NCBI GenBank assembly: GCA_038025085.1
Contig: CM076143.1
Span: forward strand, 36,726,501-36,790,500
DNA length: 64,000 nucleotides
DNA from: Tetragonia tetragonoides
Taxonomy: Eukaryota > Streptophyta > Magnoliopsida > Caryophyllales > Aizoaceae
Direction: 5' to 3'
The notes below the pieces were generated by a model that worked only from the letters and a program-made list of their open reading frames with translations, was not told the origin of the DNA and searched no databases. Shown piece by piece: positions 49,801-63,144 of the stretch (within the stretch, counting starts at the first letter, position 1; every line of letters starts with the position of its first letter). The translations under genes and the position numbers were made by a program.

Positions 49801-50047
49801 AATTGGAGTAAGTAAACTTTATCATCGGAGTAATTTTAGGAGAAATGGATAAAGTAAGCTTTATGATAATTTTAGGAGAAATGGATAAAGTAAGCTTTAT
49901 GATCTGGAGTAATTTTAGAAGAAATGAGTAAGTAAGCTTTATAACCTGGAGTAAGTAAGCTTTATTTACCTGGAGTAATTTTAGGAGAAATGGAGTAAGT
50001 AACCTTCGTTACCTGGAGTAATTTTAGGAGAAATGGAGTAACTATTA
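49801..50047. repeat. ~40-bp minisatellite, about six units
   Basis: Units built from GGAGTAATTTTAGGAGAAAT and AGTAAGTAAGCTTTAT recur with length and base variation. The mosaic order of sub-units suggests repeated unequal exchange. Confidence 0.9.
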
Positions 50048-50389
50048 GTTCACTAAATTAGAGTGTATTATTATCGTAAAGTTGGAGTAACCGGTAAGAT
50101 GTATATATAGACTATATAGTACACCAAATATGAACCTGGTGTGCCAGAAACTAAACAATGACAATTTAATGAACCATACAGTGTGGTGTCCGAATTCATT
50201 AGTTGGTGGATTACACAGTAATTTTTAAAGTAAATAATTTTTACATTTACATCATAGTTTTAAATAAAATATGCTCGATGGGAAAATAGTTCACCCATCT
50301 CTTTTTGCTCAAATCATCATATTAACATAATCGCTTTCTATAAGTAATGTAAATATTTGATTAAACTTATTGAATTTATGAGCAATATT

Positions 50390-51500
50390 ATACTATGGGC
50401 TAGTCAAGATTTGAATGACTCTCCCAACTCTATTTTTTTTTTTTTATATATATCTAGTTTGAATATATTTCATTACTTAGTATTCAATTTTATTGGCTTA
50501 TCATGACCTCCCTTTACAAATATGATGTATAAGGGTCATTGTTAATCAAAATGGGCTTTTAGCTCTAGTCTACGAAGATTTGGGTCAATCAATATTAGAG
50601 TATATATAACTTCGTCTACCACATTATAAATAAGGTGAACCATGCATCAAAACATCTCTGTACTCTATCGAAGTCAATCCTAATAAACTTACATGCTTCT
50701 CACCTGACAATGAATAAACATCGAATGAATGTGCATGTATTATCACTTATCAAGGTAAATAAAGTATGATTATATTTAAATCACTAGCATATACGGATAA
50801 ATTAATATTAAATTGTTTTTCAATTTTATTTACTATGCCATAAATCAAAATACACTATAAAGACCAATGTGTTTAGCCACAACTTGATGATTAATGCATG
50901 GCAACAATAACAATTTGATTTATTCGTATTTTCCAGTCACTACTCTTTGAGTGTGCATCGGATAAAATCCCAAGTGTATGCAATATGCCAATATCCTACA
51001 AACCACACATACCAGGCAAGCCAACAAGATAAATCTTGTAAACAGGCTCAGCAAAGAGGCCTAATGGGAATTGAACTCATGACCTTTGTCATGAAATTCA
51101 ACCCCACGACCAACTCCACTACCTCTTTCAGGGCAATTTGATTTGATTTGATGATAAATACTAGTCTTTAAAATCATGCAACCTTGATTTTTAATTGGTT
51201 TACTTTTAAAGGTCGACTCAGAAGTTAAATGACTCGCAAATGCATAACATTTATAATAAAATGAGGTGAATAGAAGGGACAGAGAGTACACAATAATCTT
51301 TAAGTAATAGTTTAGATATGCATATATTACAAAGACAAGTTAAAATAGTGCACCATACATGTGTCCTAGGTGGTCGCGGTCTTATGAGAAATAATTCATT
51401 CTTAGCTAGTCCAAAATTTTATTGGCTAACCACAAACGCCAATTTCTAATTTACATACTTGTTTCAATTATCTAAGTTGATGTGTTCTTTTAATACTAGC
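50390..51500. repeat. Duplicated block, copy A
   Basis: This block matches 52175-53460 in the same order: GGCTAGTCAAGATTTGAATG with GACTCTCCCAACTCTATT, CATTATAAATAAGGTGAACC, GATTAATGCATGGC and CATGCAACCTTGATTTTTAATTG. Divergence is substantial. Copy A carries a SINE absent from copy B. Confidence 0.8.
50922..51133 (-). mobile_element. tRNA-derived SINE, 212 bp, TSD CAATTTGATTT
   Basis: The minus strand has an A-box-like TAGTGGAGTTGG and a B-box-like GAGTTCAATTCCC about 40 bases apart. CAATTTGATTT lies at 50911-50921 and 51134-51144. The equivalent place in copy B of the surrounding duplication (near 53096, AATTTGATTGG) has no SINE and so acts as the empty site. Confidence 0.8.
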
Positions 51501-52125
51501 CAACAATACTCGGTTAACGTAACAACTCCCTCTAAGCTGATATTAGTTTGACCCAAAATCAAATTTGAGATTAGAATCGAAAATGCGCTTGTATATGAAA
51601 TAGATGGAGTAATATCCATTACTTACCAATATATAGTAGAAATTTATGACTATTAATATTCATTTTAAAATTTTAGTTTTTGGTTCAGATTGTTGTTTTT
51701 TAATGTATTTGGCTAAATTTTGGTTGAATGTATTTGGATTTGTTTAAATGTGAAGTATTTAGCTAATTTTGTAAAATGGAAAGACTTTTATAACATTTAA
51801 AGAGATTTCTAAGAATTATAACTTCGATAAAATTTTCAAGTTTGCATATACTTTAGAAACTTTATTTGAAGTCAGTTATATGCTCCAAAATTTGATTATC
51901 ATATATTCGTTTATTTGTTGCCAAAAAAATAGTCCGGGCTTGGCGAGAATGGAATAATTCCCATAAGGTCGACCACATAGTAATAATGGTCCACCATTCA
52001 AAACTTATGCTTCTTACAACTTGATAATTGGCATTTGTGGTTAACCATGAAAATTTTGGGCTAGCCAAGAATGAAATATCTCTCGTAAGGTCAACCACAT
52101 AGGAACATGGTGCACCATTTAGAAC
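51343..52125. repeat. ~70-bp inverted and direct motif copies
   Basis: A word set containing CTAGCCAAGAATG, GGTCGACCACATAG and TGGTGCACCAT occurs in direct orientation at 51920-51995 and 52055-52125 and inverted at 51343-51415 and 53303-53370. No element ends were found. Confidence 0.65.
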
Positions 52126-52174
52126 TCTTGTTGTAATATATGCGTATGATAACTCAAAAATTGGTGTTGCTAGC

Positions 52175-53460
<1,286 letters not shown>

Positions 53461-54007
53461 TATGATAACGGTCTTACTTCATCCCATTCTTATACAATAT
53501 ACTCCATTTCTTAATGTAAACACTTCAATGGACATTATTTATCTACAAATAAATAATCCTATGGTATACCATAATATATAAAATTGTCTACCTTACCTTT
53601 TATTGTCTACTTTAATATCAAATTGTGCACCAGAAAATACATTTATGTATCATCATATAGTGTGCACCGTTTTCAACAAATTACTTCATATCATAACGTC
53701 CTTACTCCATTTATCACACAAAATACTCTATTTGTTAAAGAAAACACTCCAATGGCCATCTTTTTTATGGTAGACCATCATATACAATTGTCGACCTTCC
53801 CATACATTGGTGTACCATCATGAAGAATTGTGCACGACTTACACGATATTCCTTCCGGTTACCATGATCGGCTATTTTAATAGAGAATGGAGGTCACGCG
53901 CGACTTTTTCCTTTCTGGACCGTCCAGAAATGGACGATAGACGCTCCTTCTCTAAGCTGTCCTCCAAAATTTGGTATTTGATTCATCCGGAAATATTACA
54001 ACATCCA
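53461..54007. other. Intergenic with weak short direct repeats
   Basis: Segments such as AATGGACATTATTT and AATGGCCATCTTTT, or GTCTACCTTACC and GTCGACCTTCCC, recur about 230 bases apart, suggesting an old local duplication. No gene was seen. Confidence 0.4.
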
Positions 54008-54046
54008 TAGTACTACTTGTTTTTGGTGCAAATTCGAATATCATAG

Positions 54047-57000
54047 ATCTAATTATATAGGGCAACGCAATTTTCCGCCGCTCAAGCAACATAATTCGTC
54101 GCCCAAACATTCCGCGACGAAAATAAATTCGTCACGGGCTCGGCCCAAAGCCCGTCGCCCATACTTTGGACGACGAAAATAAAAAACCGTCGCCCATAGG
54201 TCCCCTGTTATTGGGCGACCATTTTTGTTTCCTCGCCCAAGGTAGGACCTTTTGGGCGACCAAATGAGATTCCTCGTCCAAGGGTTAAGCATTTGGGCCA
54301 CCAAATTAAAGTAGTTTCTTCGCCAAAAGTCTTCAATATTTTTTTCCATATTTTTGTATATTTATTTATCAATTTACATTAATCAACACCAGTAAAAGAA
54401 AGAGTAACATAAAGAGAGAGACTTATGTGATGTTTCCTCTCAAACACACTTATATATTCATATATCAGGTACCATAGTCAAAATACATCAAGTGTTTCAA
54501 AAAAATTCCATGATATCACTTTGACATCGTGGACCAAAATAAAAACTACATAATTTTGGACATTGCAAAATGTATACTAATGTATCATACAATCTTATAT
54601 ACGAGTTAAATGCTCCATCATGAATACCCTAAAAAACCTTTAAAATGTGCTCCATCTTGAACTGTCAAGGCAAGACGTATTTAGCCGAGGCAAACAAAAA
54701 CCTGCAAACAAGAACCTGCAAACAAGAACCTTTGTAAGCTATCATCTGAAGAAAATAAATAAAAGGTATATAATACGGGCCCATAATTTCAATTAAAGCA
54801 TTTCAATTTTCAACCAGTAATGGAAGTGAAAAAAATCAAGCTACCTTTTTGGGAGGCAAGAGAAAAAAATGCACTGAGTGGGAGGCTATCTCCATTAATC
54901 AGTTTGTTAGAGGAATGCGCAAAACCAAATGTAAGGAAAGAAGAGAAAAGAATCATAAACTACTATTGCTATATACTACTATTGCTAGATAAAAGTTAGA
55001 AATAAGAATAACAATGAAAAAAAATAAAGGCCAAGTAATTGAGAAATACATTCCATCGCCTCCAGCAAGCACATTGTGTCATAGATATTTCCCTTCATCA
55101 AATCTACAAAAAACATAATCCCAAGTCACCATTACAAGAGCATACAATAAAGTTTACTGATCAATTTGAAGTTTAAAGATCAAAGAGCAAAGAACAAAGG
55201 AAATTGTGCACCTGAGCTGATTCAGTGACACTGTGACAGTACTGAGTTCAGAGTTTTGCGATTAAGTGACAGTACTACTGATTTCAGAGTTTTGTGTGTA
55301 ACTGTGTAAGTAGCAATCTGTGCATCCTTTTGCGATTCTGGCTACAATTTTTTACCCTGCTCTTCAGTCTTAGAATTCAAGGGCTGCCCCCAAAGACAGG
55401 TTTTTCAAGGGATCGTTGTGGCATGTCATCATATACCAAAAATTGGTACCTTCAATACAAAATCCCTCTGAGGACTATAAGATTGACATGCTGAAATGAC
55501 CTCGATTTATATCTCAACTTGTTAGAACCTCGATTTATATCTATCTCCACACCCCATAGACAAAGGTGTTTACTTACAAAAAAAAACAAAGAAATTTGAA
55601 GGTTAAAGATCATATTAGACAGCATATTAAGGCTAGAGACATGGCCAAATATTTTTCAATGGCGGATTTACATTACAGAAAACTTCTGGCTAATCCAATC
55701 TTCCGAACAAAGGGACTTCTTATAGGAGAATATAAAAACTGGTGTAGGATAAAACAGGACGAGTCTGGTTAAATAATTTCCCTACTTATCCCATTTCAAT
55801 GTGAATAATGAGTAATGTCATGTACTCAACAATCCAATCTTAGAAATACAGTTTCGCAAAGAGAGTCTCAGCAAGCAGCAACAAGACTTAAGAAGGACTA
55901 ATCCATTAATTGGAAAGTTTCAAACAATGACCTTACATTGCACAGGTATTCTGTAATGACACTTGACACAAATTTCTCACTTTCTCGCAAAATGTTAAAT
56001 TAGGTCAGCACATTACAACCAACTACACTTATCATAGATATACAAACAAACGCAAAACATGAGCATCAGTAAAACTTTGTAATTCGGGAGTCTGATAATC
56101 AAAGATCAAAGCCCAGAAACAATCAAATCGAAAAACCTAAAAGTCAAGAGGAGCGGAGATTAAAGAGAGAGAATCGAACCAATGCAATGATTTTCTAGGG
56201 TAAATGGGAAGTGGAAAAGAAAAAAAAAGGGAGGAAGGAGATGAAAAAAGTAAGATTGATTACACCATCCAAAGTAATCATCATTACATGGGAAAAATTG
56301 AGCAATTGTAATTACAATGGATAATACAGTCAACCTCACTTTTCCCATCCCTCTCCTCCCACTCCTTCACTTTTCACCTCCTATTTACTCTATGAAATGA
56401 TTGCATTGCATTTGCATTTGATTACAACCTACTAAACGAGGCCTCAGAGTGACGGCGGGACAAACGGTAGGTTCGGTGACGGCAGCTCCGGCATGTTGTG
56501 TCCAGTCATGAGAGAGAGGACGATAAGAGATGCCAATTGAATGATTTTGGAGAGTAAAACTAACCTCAATTTCTTTAATATTGGAGAACCCATTGATTTC
56601 GCAAAGATTCAAACGACAATCTCCATAAAACTCCCCCAGATTGACAAAGATATACCACAAAAATTTTGATTTCAGTAAAAATTAAGAAGAGAGGAATGAG
56701 ACAGATGATTTAGGGTTTTCATACTGACTACTGAGAGAAAAATTAGATAGTATCCAGAAGGTGAGATAATCGGAGGTTTTGACGATGATTTAGGGTTTTG
56801 AAAAATTAGAATGAGATAAGGATGGAGCAATTTTATTTATAGGAAGGATGGAGGAATTTTTGATTTTGAATGAAAATTTTGGCACAATAAAGTAGCGCGT
56901 TTCATTTTTGTTTTTCTAGTTGAGTGGCGAAATTCATATCAACTGTAGCCCAAAAGGAACCACGTGGGCGACGAGCAAAGTTTCTGTGGCCCAAAGGACC

Positions 57001-57152
57001 TAAGGGCGGCTATTTTTAAATTCGTCGCCCAATTGTTTTAGAAAGGGCCACGATTACTCGTTTTGGTCGCTATGGACTTGTATGGCCACGGATGAGAATT
57101 TTGTCGCCCAAAATATTCAAATTGCTTCGCCAAAGCCTCCTTTTCTTGTTGA
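54047..57152. mobile_element. CACTA-like non-autonomous element (~3.1 kb)
   Basis: Both ends (54060-54340 and 56920-57140) are packed with short direct and inverted words of the type TTGGGCGACGA and TCGTCGCCCAA, the subterminal repeats characteristic of En/Spm (CACTA) elements. The right end TTTTCTTGTTGAG resembles the CACTA consensus end with two changes. A clear matching left end was not found. An imperfect ~38-base direct repeat (TTTTTGG, TGCAAATTCGAATATCATAG) flanks the block at 54008-54046 and 57153-57191. The middle has no recognisable transposase. Short frames at 55566-55772 and 56385-56660 match nothing I know. Confidence 0.55.
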
Positions 57153-57191
57153 GTACTATTTTTTTGGGTGCGAATTCGAACATCATAGTAC

Positions 57192-57297
57192 TACTTTCCT
57201 CAACTCTTGGCTTTATTTGAAGGCCTACAAATAAGACTGATAGTCACTCAAAAAAAAAAAATAAATAAATAAAAAATAAATAAGAGTGATAGGAAGC
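57192..57297. repeat. A-rich TAAA repeats upstream of SINE target
   Basis: A homopolymer and ATAAAT units just before the SINE. The SINE's target duplication is itself TAAA-rich. Confidence 0.6.
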
Positions 57298-57319
57298 TAA
57301 ATAAATAAACAATAGATAA

Positions 57320-57609
57320 TCAAGAGGCATTTGCCTCAATGGTTATCCTCTCATCTTCCAACTTGGAGGTCCCAAGTTCAAGGCTTGGAGCTCCCATATA
57401 TTCATGTGGTTGGTGAATATATAGGGGGTGACATCAACAGTTGGGCCTTGGCCCAGCTGGTATGGGGTTGGGTGGGTTGGGAGGGGGGATCATTTGTACA
57501 CTTAGCTCGGTCATTTGTACACTTAGCTCTGGTCTAGCCTGAGGTGGGCTGGGCTTCTGGGTCCGAGATGGGTTAGGCTGGGTGGAGACCCGATCTTACC
57601 ATCTTAAAA
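57320..57609 (+). mobile_element. tRNA-derived SINE, 290 bp, with a 22-bp TSD
   Basis: An A-box-like TGCCTCAATGGTTA and a B-box-like CAAGTTCAAGGCTTGG lie near the 5' end. The target duplication, beginning TAAATAAATAAACAATAG, is exact over 22 bases at 57298-57319 and 57610-57631. The body is G-rich (GGGTTGGGTGGG) and holds a 22-base internal tandem repeat (CATTTGTACACTTAGCTC). It ends in CATCTTAAAA. Confidence 0.9.
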
Positions 57610-57631
57610 TAAATAAATAAACAATAGATAA

Positions 57632-58585
57632 ATCTTAAGTCATACAATCAAATAGAGATGTCTCTGCCTTCACCTTTCGCTCTTGTTATTACTAAGTCAT
57701 TTCCAGGCGTATACTTACATTCTACAAAAGATCACTTCCTTGAGTATTCCGGCGAAGTAGCCTAGGTGCGAAATTTGCAATTGAGCCCGCCAGCAACTCT
57801 GGAACAGGTTATTTCCACATAAGATGTTGCAGCAACAACAAAATTGGGTTAGATAATTATGTCTCCATTCAACTACTAATAATTTTTTGAGCTAGTTTTC
57901 ATACATTATAATGCATGATTATGTTTGTATATATTATACTTAATAACTATACTCTCTCAGAGTACTAAAAAAGGAAAATTTGCCAAAAAAATACCCTAAT
58001 AAATTTAAGTTGTTGCGAGAAACACCCCATTTTAAGCAAAAACACTTTGGTCATTACACCCTCCCTCCTCAGCCATATATATTCCATTCACTTTCAACTA
58101 GTATTCTCGATTTTACCACCACCTAAAAAGCACATGATTTACACATGCTCTCCCTCCCTCCCTTAACCTCATTAATCCAATTTTATTATTACCGCTTACT
58201 ACTACACCATCAATCCCTCACAAACTAGACGGATAAGGATCATTTGTTGTCCCTCTCCCGGTTCTCTCTTATCCCCAAACTCTCCAAACCCCAAACTCCC
58301 CCTATTTACAAAGGAAAGAAAGGGACTCGGAGGATCCAGATCCAAATTAGACTGCCATAATCGAGAAGGTGATAAACCTTCCTCACTAACTCTTGTCCTA
58401 CTCTCTCTCATCTCCCCCCCCCCCCATTTGTGTTTGACATGCTTACTATCATGGCAATTTCACAAAAAATCACATAATTTGCAAGTTCAGCCAAATAAAA
58501 CCCCAATCTCAACAAATTCAGCATACAATAAAACCATAAAAACTGTAAAATTGAAACAACCCAATTGAGAAGACAAGATTAACAA
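57632..58585. other. Intergenic, no gene seen
   Basis: AT-rich with CT-rich patches and a C10 run near 58415. No frame or element ends. Confidence 0.5.
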
Positions 58586-58589
58586 TTGG

Positions 58590-59265
58590 TCGGTTTGATT
58601 TCACTTAGGTGCTCTAAGGTTTTAAGTAATATTTTTAGGTTATATGAAGTTTCACTAATCTCATAGGGAGAAAAAAATTTCAACTTAATTTCAGCTAGAT
58701 GACACTCGTCGATGAGAATTAACTCTCTGTTATTTTATAGAGTTAAAATGACGTCATTTACTGTGTAGCAAGTTTCTGACGAACATATTATTACCCATTG
58801 GCACAAATTAATTATTTGACCCTTTCGAAACAATTGTCAATGCACATTTTCCCCAAAAGTAGGTCAATCAGCAAAACAAATCTCACGCCACTACAAAAGC
58901 AAAGAAAGTAAAGAAAGTACTGCTCATTTTATTGCTTTACCGGGAAAAGCAATAAATCCCCACTAAAATATTACTTTCTCTCTCTTAACACTCTATGTGC
59001 TCTTTTAAGGGTAAAGTTGAAATTCTTGTGCTCAAATATGTTTTCCTTAATATTTGTGTCATTCTCCAAACGTCAAGATTACCGTTGACCGGAGGGAGTA
59101 TTTCACAAGGTCAAATTACTTTACACGTCAACAAAATAACGAAGATCGAGTTAATTTCTGTCTCCTAGGTGAATTTAAGTTGAAAAGTTTGTGTCACCTA
59201 AGTGGGGTTAGTCAAACCTCATATAACCTTAAAAAATATTCTCCAAAACCTCAAAGCCCCTAAAT
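58590..59265. mobile_element. Large inverted-repeat (foldback) element, ~675 bp
   Basis: Two blocks of about 115 bases (58600-58712 and 59150-59262) are inverted relatives sharing AGGTTATATGA, TTTCAACTTAA and CACTTAGGTG. The spacer carries one Stowaway-like end (CCGGAGGGAGTA, 59090) without a partner. Outer boundaries and target duplication are unresolved. Confidence 0.6.
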
Positions 59266-59285
59266 TAAATAATAATAAAAATAAA

Positions 59286-59335
<50 letters not shown>
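59264..59335. repeat. TAA microsatellite
   Basis: AATAATAAAAATAAAA passing into about nineteen TAA units. Confidence 0.95.
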
Positions 59336-59349
59336 TTATTTATATTCAA

Positions 59350-59594
59350 AAATGGAAAAAATTCAGTTTTCACAACTTGCTCCCCGTTCTCCTCAATTTA
59401 TCCCATTTTGACCCAATTATCTCCCAATTGTCCCTAATTGTTCTCAATTTTCAATTAGACTTTCAATTTCCCCTGGTTGTCCCAATTGTCCCAGAAACCT
59501 GAAGAAATAGGAGACAACTATATTTTATAACTAGAAATTGAGGACAATTGTTGCCAATTGTAAATAACTGAAAAACCAGTTAAAAAGAGGAGGC
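59350..59594. repeat. Harbinger-like MITE relic (right end)
   Basis: The block of CCAATTGTCCC/CCCAATTATCTCC words and the end ACCAGTTAAAAAGAGGAGGCCC parallel the right half and terminus of the elements at 3318 and 33573. A TAA microsatellite precedes it as in the intact copies. The left end is missing or unrecognised. Confidence 0.5.
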
Positions 59595-59828
59595 CCTTTC
59601 AATACTAGTTTTTCTCTCTCCTCTAGTCACCCATCACCCAAGCACCACCAAACATTATCTCTCCTCACCCCGCCGGCCCGCCAACACCCACCACTCTCGG
59701 CCCCATCCACTAATGGTCCCGTGTAATCGAGTAAAAAGCCAAAAACATAAATACTGGATCTGGTAATTTAATTACAAGTTCATTTAGAAACAAATATTAA
59801 CAAAGATAAAATAAAATAAAAATAAATA

Positions 59829-60086
59829 TTTCATCCGTCTCATGAAAATGTTTGCACTAGTTTTTTCAATGTCACACTTTATAAACTTTGACCATAAATA
59901 TCCCAAAAGATATAAAGATTTATAATGTAAAAATACTTTTTATTGAATTCATTTTAAATAGTACTTTCGAGAAATCATAATTTTATAATTTATATATTCA
60001 TATAATTGTAATTATTTGTGGTCAAAAAGTATTGCCTTGGAGACCGTGAAAAAACTAGTGTGAATATTTTCATGGGACACAAGAAG
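59829..60086. mobile_element. Stowaway-like MITE, 258 bp, TSD TA
   Basis: The left arm TCATCCGTCTCATGAAAATG with GCACTAGTTTTTTCA is mirrored on the right by TGAAAAAACTAGTGTG and ATTTTCATGGGACACAAG. TA flanks at 59827-59828 and 60087-60088. The terminal motif is a variant of CTCCSTCCGT. Confidence 0.8.
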
Positions 60087-60094
60087 TAATTGGC

Positions 60095-60887
60095 TGTGAA
60101 ATCATCGCCGGAGATGCAGTCGGTCATAAAGTCAAAAAGTCAAAATCGAAAGATAAGGCATTGCTCGACGGAAAAAGCCCAATAACAAAAGAGGACAGAA
60201 ATACTATAGTCCAAAATACCCGTACACGAATACGTACGTTATACGCAATATTGATACAAACCAGTTTGGAAGTAAAGAAATAACTCCCACAATCAAGAGT
60301 CAAAGAGACGTGAGCAGTTGAAGACCAAGACAATTGGGCAAAAAGGAGAATGTGAAATCATGGGCAGTTATCCTAAAAACTCCCCAATATTCTCCTATAA
60401 ATATTTGAAGAATCAGAAGGACAAGGCAACTAAGCTCACCCTGACGAGAAGTCATAGCTAAGAATAGCATAGTGTAGAAATCTAGTAGTAGAGTAATTGT
60501 AGAAGCTCTTCGAGCACACCAAGCAATGGCGCCTTCTGTCGAGGTATAATTGCTTTTATCTTGTATATTATATGTTTCTTTTGTCGTTTGTACTTTTCTA
60601 ATCGAATGAAGTATTTTTAGATGTGAATCTAACAATCTTGCTCTTTTGAAGTTTCCTTAATTGTGCTTGCTGTGTGGTGTTCTATTTAGTAATTTGTACT
60701 CGAAAACTAACTATCATTGTTGCATTGTATCCATTGTTAACGAGAGTATTAGGGGTGGAAGGTGTAGGTTCGATTAGGGAACGACCTACCCCACGAAGTC
60801 CTCGACCTTATTTAGGACCTTTCTAAGGGCCGTAGGACTGACCATATAGGTTGCTTGTGACCCCTAAGTATAGAAAACCAAGCAACA
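60095..60887 (+). repeat. 5' LTR of a Ty3/Gypsy element
   Basis: The end is set by AAGCAACA at 60887, a few bases before the primer-binding site. The start is placed at TGTGAAATCATCGCC (60095) and is tentative because the other LTR is outside the window. A TATA box (TATAAAT) lies at 60396-60402, consistent with LTR transcription from about 60430. Confidence 0.6.
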
Positions 60888-60890
60888 AAT

Positions 60891-60915
60891 TTTGGCGACT
60901 ATAGTGAGAGTAACG
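60891..60915 (+). other. Gypsy primer-binding site
   Basis: TTTGGCGACTATAGTGAGAG sits a few bases after the LTR end. TTTGGCGAC plus a decayed remainder resembles the primer-binding site of Tat/Ogre-type elements. The specific tRNA was not determined. Confidence 0.6.
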
Positions 60916-60941
60916 AATCACACTCCACGAATATACCTGTA

Positions 60942-63144
60942 ATGCCTCAAACTAGGTCTCTAATGAGAAATCCTATAGATGAATCAAATACCCAGTGGGA
61001 TGATAATGCATCGAACAATGCATCACAACCACAAGGCTCTTCCTCTAGAGAAGAAACTCCACAAAGATGAAAAGTCGACATAAGCGAAATTTATGAGAAA
61101 TTTGTGGATAGTATGAAAGAAACTCTATTGGCCTCTCGAGAAAGCCAACAAAAGGAGTTTAACGACCAATATAGAGCCTTAGCCCATGAAACCTCGAGGG
61201 TTTGTACTCAGATCATCCAAAGCATGGCAGCGGATTCAAAAGATTACCTTGCTCGAGAAGTGAGAAAAGTAATATTAGATATAAATGAGTCCTTTGATAC
61301 AAAAGTTATGGCCTTGTCGAAAAGCATGGCCACCAACGTGATAGTTAACTTAAAGCCACATATAGAAAAGCATAACCAACTTAACGAAAAGGTCATACAG
61401 TTGGCCGAAGGAACTTCAAAAGATAAAAGCCCTATAGGTAATATAAACGAAATACCTCTAGGATATGCATCTGGGTTACTAAGAGACCCACAAGGACCTT
61501 TTACAAATCTTGAACCGGGACAACCTTCGAATCCTATCAATCTTACATCATCACCTGATGTAAAATACCAACTTAGGTTTAGGCCCCACGGGAGGTAGGG
61601 ATAACCTAGGCATACATCAAGGACAAACATTCGAATATCCTAGGATGCCAAATATGCCATCACAACCCATATACCCTGAAGTTAACCCTTCTGGATATGT
61701 GCCAGTAGGACAAGGAAATACATATCCTACTTTCGAAGGTAGTTATATAGGGAGAAGAGCCAATAATCCTAGCCATAATATTCCCTATAGCAATGCTCCT
61801 AGAAATGGAACATATGAAAACATCCCAACATATACTACACGACCAACTGCTTACCCATATGCAACACCAGGGGTAATGGGGGAAGAATCTATGCAGTCGC
61901 AAATCGAACAGATTGTCGAGAGATTGTATGGGCCAACATTAAGAAAGGTCCGTAGACCCCTAACCAGTAAACCATATCCCGACTGGATAGATAGGGCGCA
62001 TCCATTCCCAAGAGGGTTTAGGGTCCCTGATTTTACATTATTTTCCGGAGAACATAATGTGTCTGCCTTAAAGCATATGGCTAGATTCTCTTGTCAATGT
62101 AGGGAAGCTGCGGCTAATGAATATCTAGAGCTTCGAATGTTTCCTAGTTCCCTAACTGGAACAACTTTTAATTGGTATATCAGTTTAGCCCCTAATTCTA
62201 TACACAGTTAGGAGGAAATGCAGTCTCATTTCCAAAACCATTTTGCTAGGACAGATCCTGGTATCTCGATGAGTGATTTGGCTAGGATTAGACAACATAC
62301 AGGGGAGTCAGTAGAAGAATACTTGGCTAGATTTAAGAGGGCTCGAATACGTTGCCATACTAACTTACCAGAAAAGGAGTTTGTGCAACTAGCAAAAGAA
62401 AATATGGCCATCGAATACAGAATGAAATTTGATAGCCTACCCTTTGGCGACTTTCGAGAATTAGCAGAAAGTTCCATTAGATACGAAAATATGCTAAGAG
62501 AAGAAAGTCAACGAAAACATCAGGGTTTTAATGCCTTCGAAATAGAAATACCTTGGATTTTCGAAGATACATATGAAGTAGATTATACCGAATTTAAAAA
62601 AATGCCACCTTTTGCATGTCCTCAATTAGAGAAAAAGGATACACTCCTCGAAACAAGGGGTAAACAAAAGAAATATACTTTTGATATATCCCAAGCTGAT
62701 AAAATCTTTGATTGGTTACTTGCTAACAAAAAGATTAGGAGGACAAAGAATGTTAGAATACCTTCGAATGCAGAAATAGGAAAGAAACCCTATTGTAAAT
62801 GGCACAACTCAGTAACTCACAAAACGAAGGATTGCACATTTTTCCGTGACATTATTCAGAAGAAAATAGACGATAAAGAATTATTCTTCCCTGAAAAGGA
62901 TAAAATGGAAATAGAAAAAAATCATTTTCAACAAACTTCGGATATAAATATGGTTAGTATTGACCATTCTGCTATGTTGTGTTTGCATGTATCAAACTAT
63001 ACAAAAATGGCAAACATTATGTTCAATAGGTACATAGATCAAGGAATCTTAACCTTGTCGAAAGTCAAAGATGAAGGAATAGAGGGAATGTGTAGATGGC
63101 ACATGAACACTCTACACACAACTGACCAATGTCAGATTTTTTGA
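60942..63144 (+). pseudogene. Ty3/Gypsy gag, interrupted
   Basis: The frame starts MPQTRSLMRNPIDESN at 60942. A TGA near 61069 stands where an arginine CGA is likely. The frame resumes at 61104-61598, shifts by one base near 61594, continues 61645-62211 (DWIDRAHPFPRGFRVPDF, ALKHMARFSCQCREAAANE), meets a TAG at 62209 where tryptophan is usual, and goes on through EEYLARFKRARIRCHTNLPE to two C-x-W-H-x-C-type motifs (CKWHNSVTHKTKDC and CRWHMNTLHTTDQC). It ends at a TGA at 63142. This is a Retrotrans_gag domain, closest in style to the Tat clade. The stops fit cytosine-deamination decay. Confidence 0.85.

Noticed and set aside
54053..54349. 98-residue minus-strand frame at the left of the CACTA-like element
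   Set aside because: It is made of the subterminal GGGCGAC repeats and is repeat-derived.
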